From an uncultured Pseudoflavonifractor sp. (GTDB taxonomy: Bacteria; Bacillota; Clostridia; Oscillospirales; Oscillospiraceae), in assembly GCA_947651395.1 (NCBI GenBank), contig CANSYW010000002.1, positions 124,001-188,000 of the forward strand: 64,000 bases of DNA. The letters run 5' to 3'. The notes under the pieces are model-generated. The model worked only from the letters and a program-made list of their open reading frames with translations. It ran no database searches and was not told the origin of the DNA. How positions within the stretch are numbered: the stretch's first letter is position 1; every line of letters begins with the position of its first letter. This document shows positions 17,646 through 29,308 of the stretch, one piece after another. The position numbers and the translations under genes were made by a program.

Positions 17646-17674
17646 TTGAAATCGAACAAATGTTTTGATATACT
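17646..17674 (+). promoter_or_regulatory. uvrB promoter with embedded SOS (LexA) box
   Basis: TTGAAA (17646-17651), 17-bp spacer, TATACT (17669-17674). The spacer contains CGAACAAATGTTTT (17653-17666), which matches 13 of 14 positions of the Gram-positive LexA box CGAACRNRYGTTYC. A LexA dimer there would block RNA polymerase, giving DNA-damage induction of uvrB. Confidence 0.75.
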
Positions 17675-17702
17675 GGGGGAAGCTTTGGGGGGAGGTGTGC
17701 CC

Positions 17703-19670
17703 ATGCCGGAATTTAAAGTGGTCAGCCCTTTTGAGCCGGGGGGAGATCAGCCCCAGGCCATTGAGGCGCTGGCCATGGGAGTGGAAAACGACCTGACCGA
17801 ACAGACCCTGCTGGGCGTCACCGGTTCGGGCAAGACCTATACCATGGCCAAGGTCATTGAGAAGGTCCAGCGGCCCACCCTGGTGCTGGCCCACAACAAG
17901 ATCCTGGCGGCCCAGCTGTGCGCGGAGTTTAAGGAGTTTTTTCCCAACAACGCCGTGGAGTACTTTGTGTCCTACTACGACTACTACCAGCCCGAGGCCT
18001 ATATCCCCCACACCGACACCTTCATAGAGAAGGACTCCTCAGTGAATGACGAGATCGACCGGCTGCGCCTCAGCGCTACCGCCTCCCTCATCGAGCGGCG
18101 GGACGTGATCGTGGTGAGTTCGGTGAGCTGTATTTACGGCCTGGGCGAGCCCGACGACTACGCCCACATGATGATCTCCCTGCGGGTGGGAGAGGAGTTC
18201 AAGCGGGAAGAGCTTATGCGCCGGCTCATTGAGGACCGCTATGAGCGCAACGATATCGCCTGGGAGCGGAATATGTTCCGGGTCCGGGGGGACACCATTG
18301 AGATCTGGCCTGCCTACTGGCGGGACACCGCCGTCCGGGTGGAGTTCTTCGGGGACGAGATCGACCGGCTCAGCGAGATCAATGTAGTCACCGGGGCGGT
18401 GATCCGCCGGCTGGAGCACATCCCCATCTATCCCGCCAGCCACTATATCACCCCCAGAGAAAAGATGGCCGCCGCCATCCAGGAGATCTATCGGGAGATG
18501 GAGGAGCGGGTGGCCTTCTTTGAGAGCAACAATATGCTGGTGGAGGCGCAGCGGGTCAAGCAGCGCACCATGTACGACATTGAGATGCTCCAGGAGCTGG
18601 GCTTCTGCTCGGGCATTGAGAACTACTCCCGGCCCATCTCGGGCCGGCCGGAGGGCTCCGCCCCCATGACCCTGCTGGACTACTTCCCCAAGGACTTCCT
18701 TATGTTTATCGACGAGAGCCATGTGACCCTGCCCCAGGTGCGGGCCATGTACAACGGGGACCGGGCCCGGAAGACCACTCTGGTGGATTATGGCTTCCGG
18801 TTGCCCTGTGCCTTTGATAACAGGCCGTTGAAATTTGAAGAATTTGAACAGAGAGTAAACCAACTGATCTATGTCTCCGCCACCCCGGGAGAGTATGAAA
18901 AGAGCCGTTCCGGCCAGATCGTGGAGCAGGTCATCCGGCCCACGGGCCTGCTGGATCCCCAGGTGGAGGTGCGGCCGGTGGAGGGACAGATCGACGACCT
19001 GATCGGAGAGATCAACCAGCGGGTGGAGCGCTCCGAGCGGGTGTTGGTGACCACCCTGACCAAGAAGATGGCGGAGGATCTTACCGGCTACCTGAAAAAT
19101 GTGGGGATCAAAGTGCAGTATATGCACCATGATATCGACACCATGGAGCGCCAGGAGATCATCCGGGATCTGCGCCTGGGCACTTACGATGTGCTGGTGG
19201 GCATCAACCTGCTGCGGGAGGGCCTGGACCTGCCCGAGGTGAGTCTGGTGGCCATCCTGGACGCGGACAAGGAGGGCTTCCTGCGCAGTGAGACCTCCCT
19301 TATCCAGACCATCGGCCGGGCCGCCCGGAACGCCGACGGACTGGTGGTCATGTATGCCGACGCCGTTACCCCCTCCATGCGGGCGGCCATCGACGAGACC
19401 CAGCGCCGGCGGGCCAAACAGGACGCCTTCAACAAGGCCAACGGCATCGTGCCCAAAACCATCGTGAAGTCGGTGCGGGACGTGGTGAATCTCTCCCAGG
19501 GCGAGGAGGAGGCCGCCAAGGCGGTTCGGATGAAGAACAGCATGAGCAGGAAGGAGCTGGACGCCGCCATCGCCAAGCTGGAGAAGGAGATGAAGGAGGC
19601 GTCCAGGCGGCTGGAGTTCGAGTACGCCGCCGTGCTGCGGGATCGCATCATTGAGCTGAGAGGAAAATAA
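17703..19670 (+). CDS. uvrB: Excinuclease ABC subunit B
   Basis: A 655-residue nucleotide-excision-repair helicase that verifies damage delivered by UvrA and recruits UvrC. Walker A is [12 protein letters not shown]; the beta-hairpin is [12 protein letters not shown]; the DEAD-like box is DESHVTLPQ; helicase motif VI is QTIGRAARN. The C-terminal UVR motif, which binds UvrC, is [16 protein letters not shown] and following residues. Start ATG 17703 after GGGGGGAGG gives the conserved N-terminus. Length matches the family. uvrA lies 1.6 kb downstream on the same strand. Confidence 0.98.
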   Translation: MPEFKVVSPFEPGGDQPQAIEALAMGVENDLTEQTLLGVTGSGKTYTMAKVIEKVQRPTLVLAHNKILAAQLCAEFKEFFPNNAVEYFVSYYDYYQPEAYIPHTDTFIEKDSSVNDEIDRLRLSATASLIERRDVIVVSSVSCIYGLGEPDDYAHMMISLRVGEEFKREELMRRLIEDRYERNDIAWERNMFRVRGDTIEIWPAYWRDTAVRVEFFGDEIDRLSEINVVTGAVIRRLEHIPIYPASHYITPREKMAAAIQEIYREMEERVAFFESNNMLVEAQRVKQRTMYDIEMLQELGFCSGIENYSRPISGRPEGSAPMTLLDYFPKDFLMFIDESHVTLPQVRAMYNGDRARKTTLVDYGFRLPCAFDNRPLKFEEFEQRVNQLIYVSATPGEYEKSRSGQIVEQVIRPTGLLDPQVEVRPVEGQIDDLIGEINQRVERSERVLVTTLTKKMAEDLTGYLKNVGIKVQYMHHDIDTMERQEIIRDLRLGTYDVLVGINLLREGLDLPEVSLVAILDADKEGFLRSETSLIQTIGRAARNADGLVVMYADAVTPSMRAAIDETQRRRAKQDAFNKANGIVPKTIVKSVRDVVNLSQGEEEAAKAVRMKNSMSRKELDAAIAKLEKEMKEASRRLEFEYAAVLRDRIIELRGK

Positions 19671-19704
19671 GTTAACATAATATTTTAAAATGGAGGAATC
19701 GAAC

Positions 19705-20721
19705 ATGCAGTATGTGGAATTGGGAAAGACCGGATTGAAGTGCGCGGTGGTGTCCTTTGGAGGCATCCCCATCCAGCGCTCCGACGCGGCCAACACCGTG
19801 GAGGTGGTGGACGCCCTGGAAAAGCACGGTATGAATTACATTGATACCGCCCGGGGCTATACCGTCTCCGAGGAGTATCTGGGGCGGGCGCTGAAGGGCC
19901 GCCGGGAGAAGTTCATTCTGGCCACCAAGTCCATGGCCCGGGACTATGAGGGCATGAAGAAGGATGTGGAGATTAGTTTACATAATCTCCAGACGGACTA
20001 TATTGAGGTCTATCAGCTCCACAACCTGCCTCTGAACGTCTTTGACCAGGTCTTTGGCCCCGATGGGGCCTACCGGGCGCTGGCGGAGGCCAAGGCGGCG
20101 GGAAAGATCGGCCACATCGGAGCTACCTTCCACAACCTGGACGCCCTGCGCAAGGCGGTGGAGGAGCACGCCGACAAGATCGAGACCGTCATGTTCCCCT
20201 GGAACATCGTGGAGAATCAGGGGGAGGAGGTGCTGAAGCTGGCCAAGGCCAAAGGGATAGGCACCATCGCCATGAAGCCCATGGCGGGGGGCAACCTGAT
20301 GGACTGGGAGCTGGCCCTGCGCTACATCGCCGACTCCGGGGTGATGGATATCTCCATCCCCGGTATGGGAGACGCCCAGGAGGTGGAGCGCAACGCGGCG
20401 GCGGCGGAGAAGCTCTCTCCCCTTACGGCCGAGGAGAAGGCCCGGTGTGAGGCCATCCGCAAGGAGCTGGGCACCACCTTCTGCCGCCGGTGCGGCTATT
20501 GCGCCCCCTGTACGGTGGGCATCAACATTCCCTCCGCGTTCCTGTTCAACAACTATTTCAAGCATTATGAGGGTCTGGCGGACTGGGCCGAGAGCCGCTA
20601 CGCCACCATGGAGGCCAAAGCCTCCGCCTGCATCCAGTGCGGCAAGTGTGAAGAGCGCTGCCCCTATCAGCTGCCCATCCGGGAGATGCTCAAGGACGTG
20701 ACCAAGACCTTCGGGGTGTAA
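19705..20721 (+). CDS. Aldo/keto reductase with C-terminal 4Fe-4S ferredoxin-like domain
   Basis: A 338-residue protein. Residues 1-260 are an aldo/keto reductase TIM barrel (NYIDTARGY with catalytic Asp/Tyr, ILATKSMARDY with Lys, VYQLHNLPL with His). The C-terminus adds two cysteine clusters, CRRCGYCAPC and CIQCGKCEERCP, the latter a classic 4Fe-4S motif. This fusion family is common in anaerobes and is thought to act in redox chemistry, with unknown substrate. Start ATG 19705 follows TGGAGGA. It sits between uvrB and uvrA but is unlikely to be part of repair. Confidence 0.9.
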   Translation: MQYVELGKTGLKCAVVSFGGIPIQRSDAANTVEVVDALEKHGMNYIDTARGYTVSEEYLGRALKGRREKFILATKSMARDYEGMKKDVEISLHNLQTDYIEVYQLHNLPLNVFDQVFGPDGAYRALAEAKAAGKIGHIGATFHNLDALRKAVEEHADKIETVMFPWNIVENQGEEVLKLAKAKGIGTIAMKPMAGGNLMDWELALRYIADSGVMDISIPGMGDAQEVERNAAAAEKLSPLTAEEKARCEAIRKELGTTFCRRCGYCAPCTVGINIPSAFLFNNYFKHYEGLADWAESRYATMEAKASACIQCGKCEERCPYQLPIREMLKDVTKTFGV

Positions 20722-20833
20722 GCCCTCCGGAGCGGCTGGATCAAAAGGAATGTCCCTGTGACAGGATATGATCACAGCGCACCGGGAGACTATTTCATTA
20801 TGAACTGTAAATTGGGCCAAGGAGGGACCTGCG

Positions 20834-21157
20834 ATGGCAACGGATCCTGGATTGATCGATTATCTCTGCGACCAGCTGCGGGGAGTGGGCACGATCCGCT
20901 CCCGGAAGATGTTCGGGGAATATATGATCTACTGCAACGATAAGCCTGTCCTCATCATCTGTGAGGACAGGCCCATGGTCAAGCAGCTGCCCGTGCTGGA
21001 GCCGCTGCTGGGGGATCACCCCACCGCCCCGCCCTATGAGGGGGCCAAGCCCCACTATGTGCTGGATCCCGACGACGGGGAGACCCTTCGGGAGGCGGTG
21101 CGGCTGGCCGAGGAGGTCACGCCCCTTCCCAAGAAGAGAGGAAAGAACAAGGCTTGA
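20834..21157 (+). CDS. TfoX N-terminal domain protein
   Basis: A 107-residue protein consisting of the TfoX N-terminal domain alone ([20 protein letters not shown]), with a basic tail (KKRGKNK). In gamma-proteobacteria TfoX promotes competence; short homologues such as this are widespread in Firmicutes with no established role. ATG at 20834 follows AAGGAGGGACC. The uvrA promoter overlaps its last codons (21154). Confidence 0.8.
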   Translation: MATDPGLIDYLCDQLRGVGTIRSRKMFGEYMIYCNDKPVLIICEDRPMVKQLPVLEPLLGDHPTAPPYEGAKPHYVLDPDDGETLREAVRLAEEVTPLPKKRGKNKA

Positions 21158-21182
21158 CAATAAAAATCGGTTTCGCTATTCT
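21154..21182 (+). promoter_or_regulatory. Promoter of uvrA
   Basis: TTGACA (21154-21159), 17-bp spacer, TATTCT (21177-21182). It overlaps the stop of the TfoX-domain gene. No good LexA box was seen here, unlike uvrB. Confidence 0.7.
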
Positions 21183-21235
21183 GTAGGAACCAAGGAGTTT
21201 TCCGCCCCGGGCGGAGGCAAAAGGAGAAGCGTTCC

Positions 21236-24058
<2,823 letters not shown>

Positions 24059-24137
24059 AAATTTTATCAAATATTCATGTTCCGCCTGTCCATCCTGTGG
24101 TAGAATGTGAAAAACGGGAAGGAAAGGAGGAGACGGC

Positions 24138-24638
24138 GTGGAGCTTCTCAATTGGCTGGAGACCACCTATGTGGGGGAATTTATCTTTACCCTTTTGGTG
24201 TCCATGGTACCCATCATCGAGCTGCGGGTGGGGATCCCCTTCGGGGTGGCCCTGGGCCTTCCCTATCCGGTGGCCTTTATCGCCGCCGTCATTGGCAACA
24301 TCCTGCCCGTGCCCTTCATCATCATCTATATCCGCCGGATCTTTCAGTGGCTGCGCGCCCATTTTCCCAGGCTGGACGGCATGGTGGACGCGCTGGAACG
24401 GAAGGCCCATCTGAAGGGAAAGAAGGTCAACCGCTATAAATACCTGGGTCTGCTTCTCTTTGTGGGTATCCCCCTGCCGGGGACGGGGGCCTGGACAGGG
24501 GCCCTGGCGGCCGCCTTTCTGGACATGCCCCTGCGCAAGGCCATGCCCTCCATCATCCTGGGGGTCATTCTGGCGGGGTGCATCATGACCGGTCTCACCC
24601 GGCTGGGCATCGACCTGTTTGTGGCGGTGATGGCCTGA
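24138..24638 (+). CDS. Small multidrug export family membrane protein (COG2426-like)
   Basis: A 166-residue membrane protein with four to five hydrophobic segments and the family feature PIIELRVGIPFGVALGLP near the N-terminus and GIPLPGTGAWTGALAAAFL in the C-terminal half. It fits Sm_multidrug_ex (PF06695). The name comes from homology only; transport has not been shown for most members. GTG start at 24138 after AAAGGAGG. Monocistronic or cotranscribed with the next small gene. Confidence 0.82.
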   Translation: MELLNWLETTYVGEFIFTLLVSMVPIIELRVGIPFGVALGLPYPVAFIAAVIGNILPVPFIIIYIRRIFQWLRAHFPRLDGMVDALERKAHLKGKKVNRYKYLGLLLFVGIPLPGTGAWTGALAAAFLDMPLRKAMPSIILGVILAGCIMTGLTRLGIDLFVAVMA

Positions 24639-24688
24639 GACGCACCATTTTCACCTCTCCTCAGTAAAATGGGGAGAGGTGATGCGAT

Positions 24689-25024
24689 ATGCGGGCATTT
24701 TTGGAAATTATCCTGTCCCTGTTGGCCGTGATGGGTCTGATGAGTATCGGCTGGCTGACCTTTGGACATATGCTCTCCCCGGTGGGAGGTCGATGGGCCT
24801 GCGTGGTCATCCCCGCCCACGGGAATGGGGAGAATCTGGAGCAGGCGGTCACCGGAATGCTCTGGCTCCGGGGCGGCGGACTGATGGAGGCCCCCATCCT
24901 GATGGTGGATTGCGGTCTCAACGCCGAGGGAAAGGCGGTGGCTGCCGCCCTGTGTCTCCGGGAGCCGGAGATCGGACTGTGCCCGCTGGGAGAGCTGGCG
25001 GAGCATGTGCGAAGTTCCCCCTGA
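24689..25024 (+). CDS. Small single-pass membrane protein, unknown
   Basis: A 111-residue protein with one N-terminal transmembrane segment (FLEIILSLLAVMGLMSIGWL) and a soluble alpha/beta-looking remainder. GGGGAGAGGTG precedes the ATG. It ends 44 bases before recD2, with a 25017-25042 hairpin in between. No recognised domain; codon use is like its neighbours. Confidence 0.6.
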   Translation: MRAFLEIILSLLAVMGLMSIGWLTFGHMLSPVGGRWACVVIPAHGNGENLEQAVTGMLWLRGGGLMEAPILMVDCGLNAEGKAVAAALCLREPEIGLCPLGELAEHVRSSP

Positions 25025-25068
25025 GGTCATCCCCTCAGGGGGTAAGTTCCATCAGAGAGGGTGTCTCT

Positions 25069-27279
25069 ATGGAGGAGCGGGTCAATTACATAGAGGGCGC
25101 CGTGGACACGGTGGTCTATCAAAACGAGGAGAACGGGTATACCGTTCTCCGTTTGGACGTGGGCGGGGAAGAGCCGGTCACCGTGGTGGGCTGTATCCCG
25201 GGGGTGGCCCCCGGAGAGAGCCTGTGGGCGCAGGGGAGCTGGACGAGGCACCCCACCTACGGCGAGCAATTCAAGGCCGAGGTGGCCCGCCGGGGCATGC
25301 CCCAGGGAGAGAAGGCCATCTTCGACTATCTGGCCTCCGGCGCGGTGAAGGGCATCGGCATGGCCACCGCCAAGCGGATGGTGGAGGAATTCGGCCAGGC
25401 GGCTCTGGACGTGCTGGAGAGCGAACCGGAAAAGCTCACCGTCATCAAGGGCCTCACCAGAAAGCGGGCGGAGGCCATGGGAGAGGCCTTCCGGCTCCAG
25501 ATGGGCATGCGCCGCCTGCTGGACTTTCTGGCCGCCCACGACCTTCCGCCCCAACTGGGTATGCCGCTCTACCGCCAGTACGGAGACCGGGCCAGGGAGA
25601 TGGTGGAGCGGGATCCCTACCTCCTCACCGAGGGGGAGCTCTCCATCCCCTTCGGTCAGGCCGACGCCCTGGCCATGGAGCTGGGCTTTGAGCGGGATCA
25701 CCCCCAGCGTCTGGAGTCGGGGGTGAGCTTTACCTTGCGGCACAACCTGGACAACGGGCACACCTTCCTGCCACGGAACAAGCTGCTTCCGGCGGCCTCC
25801 GCCCTGCTGGGAGGAGCGGAGGAGGAGCTGTTGGAGGAGGCCCTGGACGTTTTGGTGGATCAGCGCGTGGTATGCATCGAAGAGGTGGCGGGTGAGACGG
25901 CCTGCTACCTCTGGGAGTACTGGGAGGCGGAGACCCACGTGGCCGATCGGATCCGAACCATGAGCGCCAACGAGCTCTGCCCTCCGGACGGGCTGGAGGG
26001 CATTATTGAGGGGATCCAGACCAGACAGGGCATTACTTACGCACCCCAGCAGCGTCAGGCGGTGGAGTTGGCCGCCCGGTGTCAGATGATGCTCCTCACC
26101 GGCGGCCCCGGCACAGGCAAGACCACCTCCCTGCGGGGAGTGCTGGCCCTCTTCGAGGCCATGGGGCTGGAGACCGCCCTGGCCGGCCCCACCGGGCGGG
26201 CCGCCAAGCGGCTGGGAGAGCTGTGCCAGGCGGAGGGCACCACCATCCACCGCCTGCTGGAGACCCGGTTTGACGCCAAGACCGGTCAGCTGGTCTTCGC
26301 CCACAATGAGAACGACCCCCTGAAGGCGGACGCGGTGATCGTGGACGAGACCTCTATGGTTGACATAACTTTGATATCCGCGCTCCTGTCCGCCCTCCGG
26401 GAGGACTGCCGGCTGGTGCTGGTAGGGGATCCGGATCAGCTTCCCTCCGTAGGTGCGGGGAACCTTCTTTCCGACCTGATCCGTAGCGGGCAGGTGCCTA
26501 TGGTTCGATTGACAGAAGTTTTTCGTCAGGCCGCCGAGAGCGCCATTATCCGCTCCGCCCACCAGGTCAATCAGGGGGTGACCCCCGTATTGAAAAACGA
26601 CAGCAGTCAGGACGTGTTTTTCCTGCGCCGGAGCGAGCCCGCCCTGGTGGAGGAGACCATCGTGGAGCTGGTGGGCAAGCGCCTGCCGGAGAAGATGGGT
26701 ATTCCCGCCGCCCAGATCCAGGTGCTCTCTCCCACCCGGAAGTATGCCGGAGGCACCGCCAGCCTGAACCAGGCCCTTCAGCAGGCCCTGAATCCTCCTG
26801 ACGAGTCCAAGGGGGAGCGGAAGTTCGGCCCCTACATCTTCCGGCAGGGGGATCGGGTGATGCAGGTAAAGAACAACTATGATGTGCTGTGGAAGACCGC
26901 CGACGGCCTGGAGGCGGGTATGGGGGTTTTCAACGGCGACGTGGGCCGGATCCTGGAGGTGGACAACCGGCGGGAGCTGGTGACGGTGGACTTTGAGGGC
27001 CACCTGGTGGATTATACCCCCGATATGCTTATCGAGCTGGAGCCCGCCTATGCCATGACGGTGCATAAATCCCAGGGCAGCGAGTACCGGGCGGTGGTGC
27101 TCTCCGCGCTGGACATCGCGCCCCGCCTGCTTACCCGGGGAGTGCTCTACACCGCCATCACCAGGGCCCGGGAGCTGCTGGTGATCGTGGGGGAGGAGGC
27201 GGTCATCGCCCGGATGACCGCCAACAACCGCCAGTCCAGGCGGTACTCCGGCCTGCGCTGGCGCCTGGCGGAGGAATAA
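25069..27279 (+). CDS. recD2: RecD2-type ATP-dependent DNA helicase
   Basis: A 736-residue SF1B helicase. The N-terminal OB-like region is followed by helix-hairpin-helix motifs (IGMATAKRMVEEFGQ, KGLTRKRAEAMGEAF), then helicase motifs: LTGGPGTGKTTSLRG (Walker A), VDETSMVD (Walker B), LVGDPDQLPSVGAG (motif III) and VHKSQGSEYRAVVL with YTAITRAR (motifs V/VI). RecD2 acts without RecBC and moves 5'-3'. The ATG at 25069 gives the conserved MEERVNYIEG start; upstream in-frame starts overlap the previous gene. Confidence 0.95.
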   Translation: MEERVNYIEGAVDTVVYQNEENGYTVLRLDVGGEEPVTVVGCIPGVAPGESLWAQGSWTRHPTYGEQFKAEVARRGMPQGEKAIFDYLASGAVKGIGMATAKRMVEEFGQAALDVLESEPEKLTVIKGLTRKRAEAMGEAFRLQMGMRRLLDFLAAHDLPPQLGMPLYRQYGDRAREMVERDPYLLTEGELSIPFGQADALAMELGFERDHPQRLESGVSFTLRHNLDNGHTFLPRNKLLPAASALLGGAEEELLEEALDVLVDQRVVCIEEVAGETACYLWEYWEAETHVADRIRTMSANELCPPDGLEGIIEGIQTRQGITYAPQQRQAVELAARCQMMLLTGGPGTGKTTSLRGVLALFEAMGLETALAGPTGRAAKRLGELCQAEGTTIHRLLETRFDAKTGQLVFAHNENDPLKADAVIVDETSMVDITLISALLSALREDCRLVLVGDPDQLPSVGAGNLLSDLIRSGQVPMVRLTEVFRQAAESAIIRSAHQVNQGVTPVLKNDSSQDVFFLRRSEPALVEETIVELVGKRLPEKMGIPAAQIQVLSPTRKYAGGTASLNQALQQALNPPDESKGERKFGPYIFRQGDRVMQVKNNYDVLWKTADGLEAGMGVFNGDVGRILEVDNRRELVTVDFEGHLVDYTPDMLIELEPAYAMTVHKSQGSEYRAVVLSALDIAPRLLTRGVLYTAITRARELLVIVGEEAVIARMTANNRQSRRYSGLRWRLAEE

Positions 27280-27290
27280 AGGATATTAAA

Positions 27291-27330
27291 ACAAGGAGAG
27301 CCTGCCTTACGGCAGGCTCTCCTTGTATGT
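27291..27330 (+). terminator. Terminator after recD2
   Basis: A perfect 16-bp stem (27291-27306 with 27311-27326, loop TTAC) with only a weak T tract following. Confidence 0.75.
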
Positions 27331-27361
27331 TTGGATGGGTAAAAGAATCATTGTTCAAATT

Positions 27362-27478
27362 TTGACAAAGTGTCCGCTGTGTGATACAGTGAATGAATCG
27401 ACCTATCAAAAATTTGTGCAAAAAGCCCCGCGCAACTAAAAATTGCGCGAATGTAAACCGAAAGCGGTTTATTTTTTG
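27362..27478 (+). promoter_or_regulatory. Promoter and structured leader of the XRE regulator
   Basis: TTGACA (27362-27367), 17-bp spacer, TACAGT (27385-27390). The transcript leader then has the hairpin CGCGCAA/TTGCGCG (27429-27449) and a second, terminator-like hairpin AAACCG-AAAG-CGGTTT (27455-27470) followed by ATTTTTT. Premature termination or autoregulation is possible. The region 27331-27501 holds no gene. Confidence 0.55.
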
Positions 27479-27501
27479 CGGCAATCAAACTAAAATCGGA
27501 G

Positions 27502-27954
27502 ATGAAAAGGATGAATTTGGCAGAAAGGCTTGTTTCCCTGCGCAGACAAAACGGACTGACGCAATTGCAGTTAGCGGAGAAAATGGACGTCTCCCGGCAA
27601 GCCGTCTCTCGATGGGAAAAGGGCGAGGCGGTCCCTTCTACTGAAAATTTAAAGTATCTGAGCGAGCTATATCACGTTACGCTTGATTACTTACTGAGTG
27701 ACTCTGCGTCGGAGACAGAGGCAGAAGGAAGCGCAAGAACTGAAGAGATCAAAAGAGGCCGCGCAGGGCGCCGGAAAACGGCGGCTGCGATTTTTCTCGG
27801 CGTGATCGTGCTCCTTTCTATCGTGTTTTTATTTGTGAAGCATACCGGCGGGCCGGTCAAAAATGAGGAGAGCCCCAGACCCATCAGCGATTTGGAACAG
27901 CAGGAGGTACTGCCCCAGGAAGAGGAAGAGGAGTTTTCTATCGAAGGCTGGTAA
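27502..27954 (+). CDS. XRE-family helix-turn-helix regulator with C-terminal membrane anchor
   Basis: About 150 residues. The N-terminal HTH (RRQNGLTQLQLAEKMDVSRQ, then AVSRWEKGEAVPST) is a standard HTH_3/Cro-CI domain. A basic stretch (KRGRAGRRK) is followed by one transmembrane segment (TAAAIFLGVIVLLSIVFLFV) and a short acidic tail (QEVLPQEEEEEFSIEGW). A membrane-bound repressor that senses the envelope, or is released by proteolysis, is a reasonable inference. The start may be ATG 27502 or 27511; neither has an ideal ribosome site. Followed by secreted-protein genes. Confidence 0.82.
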   Translation: MKRMNLAERLVSLRRQNGLTQLQLAEKMDVSRQAVSRWEKGEAVPSTENLKYLSELYHVTLDYLLSDSASETEAEGSARTEEIKRGRAGRRKTAAAIFLGVIVLLSIVFLFVKHTGGPVKNEESPRPISDLEQQEVLPQEEEEEFSIEGW

Positions 27955-27978
27955 GAACTGGGGAAAGGGGGTGAGAAT

Positions 27979-28392
27979 ATGAAACTGAAGAGAGCTTTGG
28001 GCGTTGCGTTGGCTTGTGCCGTCATGGTAAATTGTTTTTGCCTTCCTGTGACAGCGGCAAACACACAGGCGGAGCCCGCCGCCTTCTCCATCGACATGCA
28101 GCGGGCATCCGGGAAATTCAGCATGACCGTTTCCGCAAACAAATTGAGAAGAGCCAACAGCAGCTTTTCCCTGGATGCGGGAGAAGTGGTGACCATCAAC
28201 GCAAGCTATGCCCCCTCCTCGGCCAGCGTGGATTTTGGTCTGATCGATTCTGATAATGTCTTCCACTTTGTGACCGCGACAAACGGAAGCGTCAATCAGG
28301 GCATCGAGATCGAAAAGCGCGGCCAGTATACCCTGGCAGTCCGCAACAATTCTTCGTCGGAGATCGAAGTGTCCGGGTTCGTGAGCTACTAA
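27979..28392 (+). CDS. Secreted small protein of unknown function
   Basis: A 137-residue protein with a Sec signal peptide (MKLKRALGVALACAVMVNCF..., cleavage near VTAAN) and a predicted all-beta mature part (FSMTVSANKLRRANSSFSLD, SSASVDFGLIDSDNVFHFV, YTLAVRNNSSSEIEVSGFVS). RBS GGGGGTGAG. It lies 24 bases after the XRE gene, probably in one transcript. The compact beta pattern suggests a binding or structural domain. I do not recognise the family. Confidence 0.75.
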   Translation: MKLKRALGVALACAVMVNCFCLPVTAANTQAEPAAFSIDMQRASGKFSMTVSANKLRRANSSFSLDAGEVVTINASYAPSSASVDFGLIDSDNVFHFVTATNGSVNQGIEIEKRGQYTLAVRNNSSSEIEVSGFVSY

Positions 28393-28440
28393 GTTTCGGT
28401 CACAAAGATTTGACAAAAGAAAGAAAAGGAGTGTATCATA

Positions 28441-28998
28441 ATGAAGAAACGTTTGGTAAGCATGCTCCTGGCCCTGGCCATGTGTATGGGCCTGGCAGTC
28501 CCGGCGGTTGCGGTGGATGTGAATTCCTCTTCGACTGTTGCATCCGAACTATCTGTTAGTGCTAATGAAATTGATATGTCGATGCCATATCACTATAGCA
28601 AGACTTTTCTTGAAAATGGTCAAGAAGTAACAATTGGGGTGCGGTATGAACCGGCAGCGCAAACGCGTTCGGGAAGCAAATCAGATCCAGCCTCAGAAGG
28701 CGTATGGACTTCGTATTATAATAGTCCTATTCTTAGTATGAGCTATAAATATGATTTGGAAAAGTCGGGTTCACACTGGAAAGTGTCCAATGCGAGGGAT
28801 CATCGTTATAGCGCAATTGGCTATTCTACTTCAAATCCGTCCTTAAAAATTGCTCGGTCGATATCAACTGCAAGTTTTCCGGCTGAAATTAATGCGAGCG
28901 TACAGTATACGCTAATTACAGATTTGCTCTTTACATCTACAGGGGTTGTTAATACGACGGTTTCTGATGATGGAATCGTAACGGTATCTTGGAACTAA
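28441..28998 (+). CDS. Secreted protein with AT-rich mature region, unknown
   Basis: A 185-residue protein. The signal peptide (MKKRLVSMLLALAMCMGLAV, cleavage near AVAVD) is encoded by GC-rich DNA like the chromosome. From about 28550 onward the sequence is clearly AT-rich with different codon use. The mature part has repeated aromatic and Ser-rich beta strands (WTSYYNSPILSMSYKYDLEK, IVTVSWN at the end). This composition break suggests recombination of a foreign mature domain onto a resident signal peptide. It possibly resembles DUF5626-type proteins, from memory only. AAGGAG precedes the ATG. Confidence 0.72.
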   Translation: MKKRLVSMLLALAMCMGLAVPAVAVDVNSSSTVASELSVSANEIDMSMPYHYSKTFLENGQEVTIGVRYEPAAQTRSGSKSDPASEGVWTSYYNSPILSMSYKYDLEKSGSHWKVSNARDHRYSAIGYSTSNPSLKIARSISTASFPAEINASVQYTLITDLLFTSTGVVNTTVSDDGIVTVSWN

Positions 28999-29087
28999 TG
29001 GATACATTGACGGTCGTGCTGCCGCTTTTTTGTGCTGCGGTAGCGATAGCAGTTTACTTAATTTATAAAAAAATCCGGCGCAAATAG
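28998..29087 (+). CDS. 29-residue single-pass membrane peptide
   Basis: The ATG overlaps the stop of the previous gene (TAATG at 28996-29000), so translation is probably coupled. The product is a short N-terminus, one hydrophobic segment (LTVVLPLFCAAVAIAVYLIY) and a basic tail KKIRRK. Such peptides act as holins, toxins, immunity or regulatory subunits in other systems. Nothing identifies this one. It shares the AT-rich composition of the upstream gene, so the two probably moved together. Confidence 0.5.
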   Translation: MDTLTVVLPLFCAAVAIAVYLIYKKIRRK

Positions 29088-29162
29088 AGTACAGAGGTGA
29101 GCAGACATGGGGACAGTCCTTTTGTCCGGCGGCACATTCTAATATTTCAGGGGTGAAGTCCA

Positions 29163-29252
29163 ATGAAACGCATTTGTTCCGTACTGGCAGCGATAGCTCT
29201 GTGTGTCACGCTGGTTCCCTCCGCTTTGGCGGAGAAGCGTATGAGCAGATAG
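29163..29252 (+). pseudogene. Orphan signal peptide (truncated secreted-protein gene)
   Basis: AGGGGTGAAG and ATG start a textbook signal peptide (MKRICSVLAAIALCVTLVPS, then ALAEKRMSR) that stops at once after the cleavage region. It is most likely the 5' stump of a secreted-protein gene whose mature part was lost. The remainder of 29088-29308 holds only an 11-codon reading frame (29107) and no recognisable gene. Confidence 0.5.
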
Positions 29253-29308
29253 AGGGACCGTCCCTCTGTCCTCTCCTGTCCTACAAAATATAATAGGGAG
29301 GGTCAACG

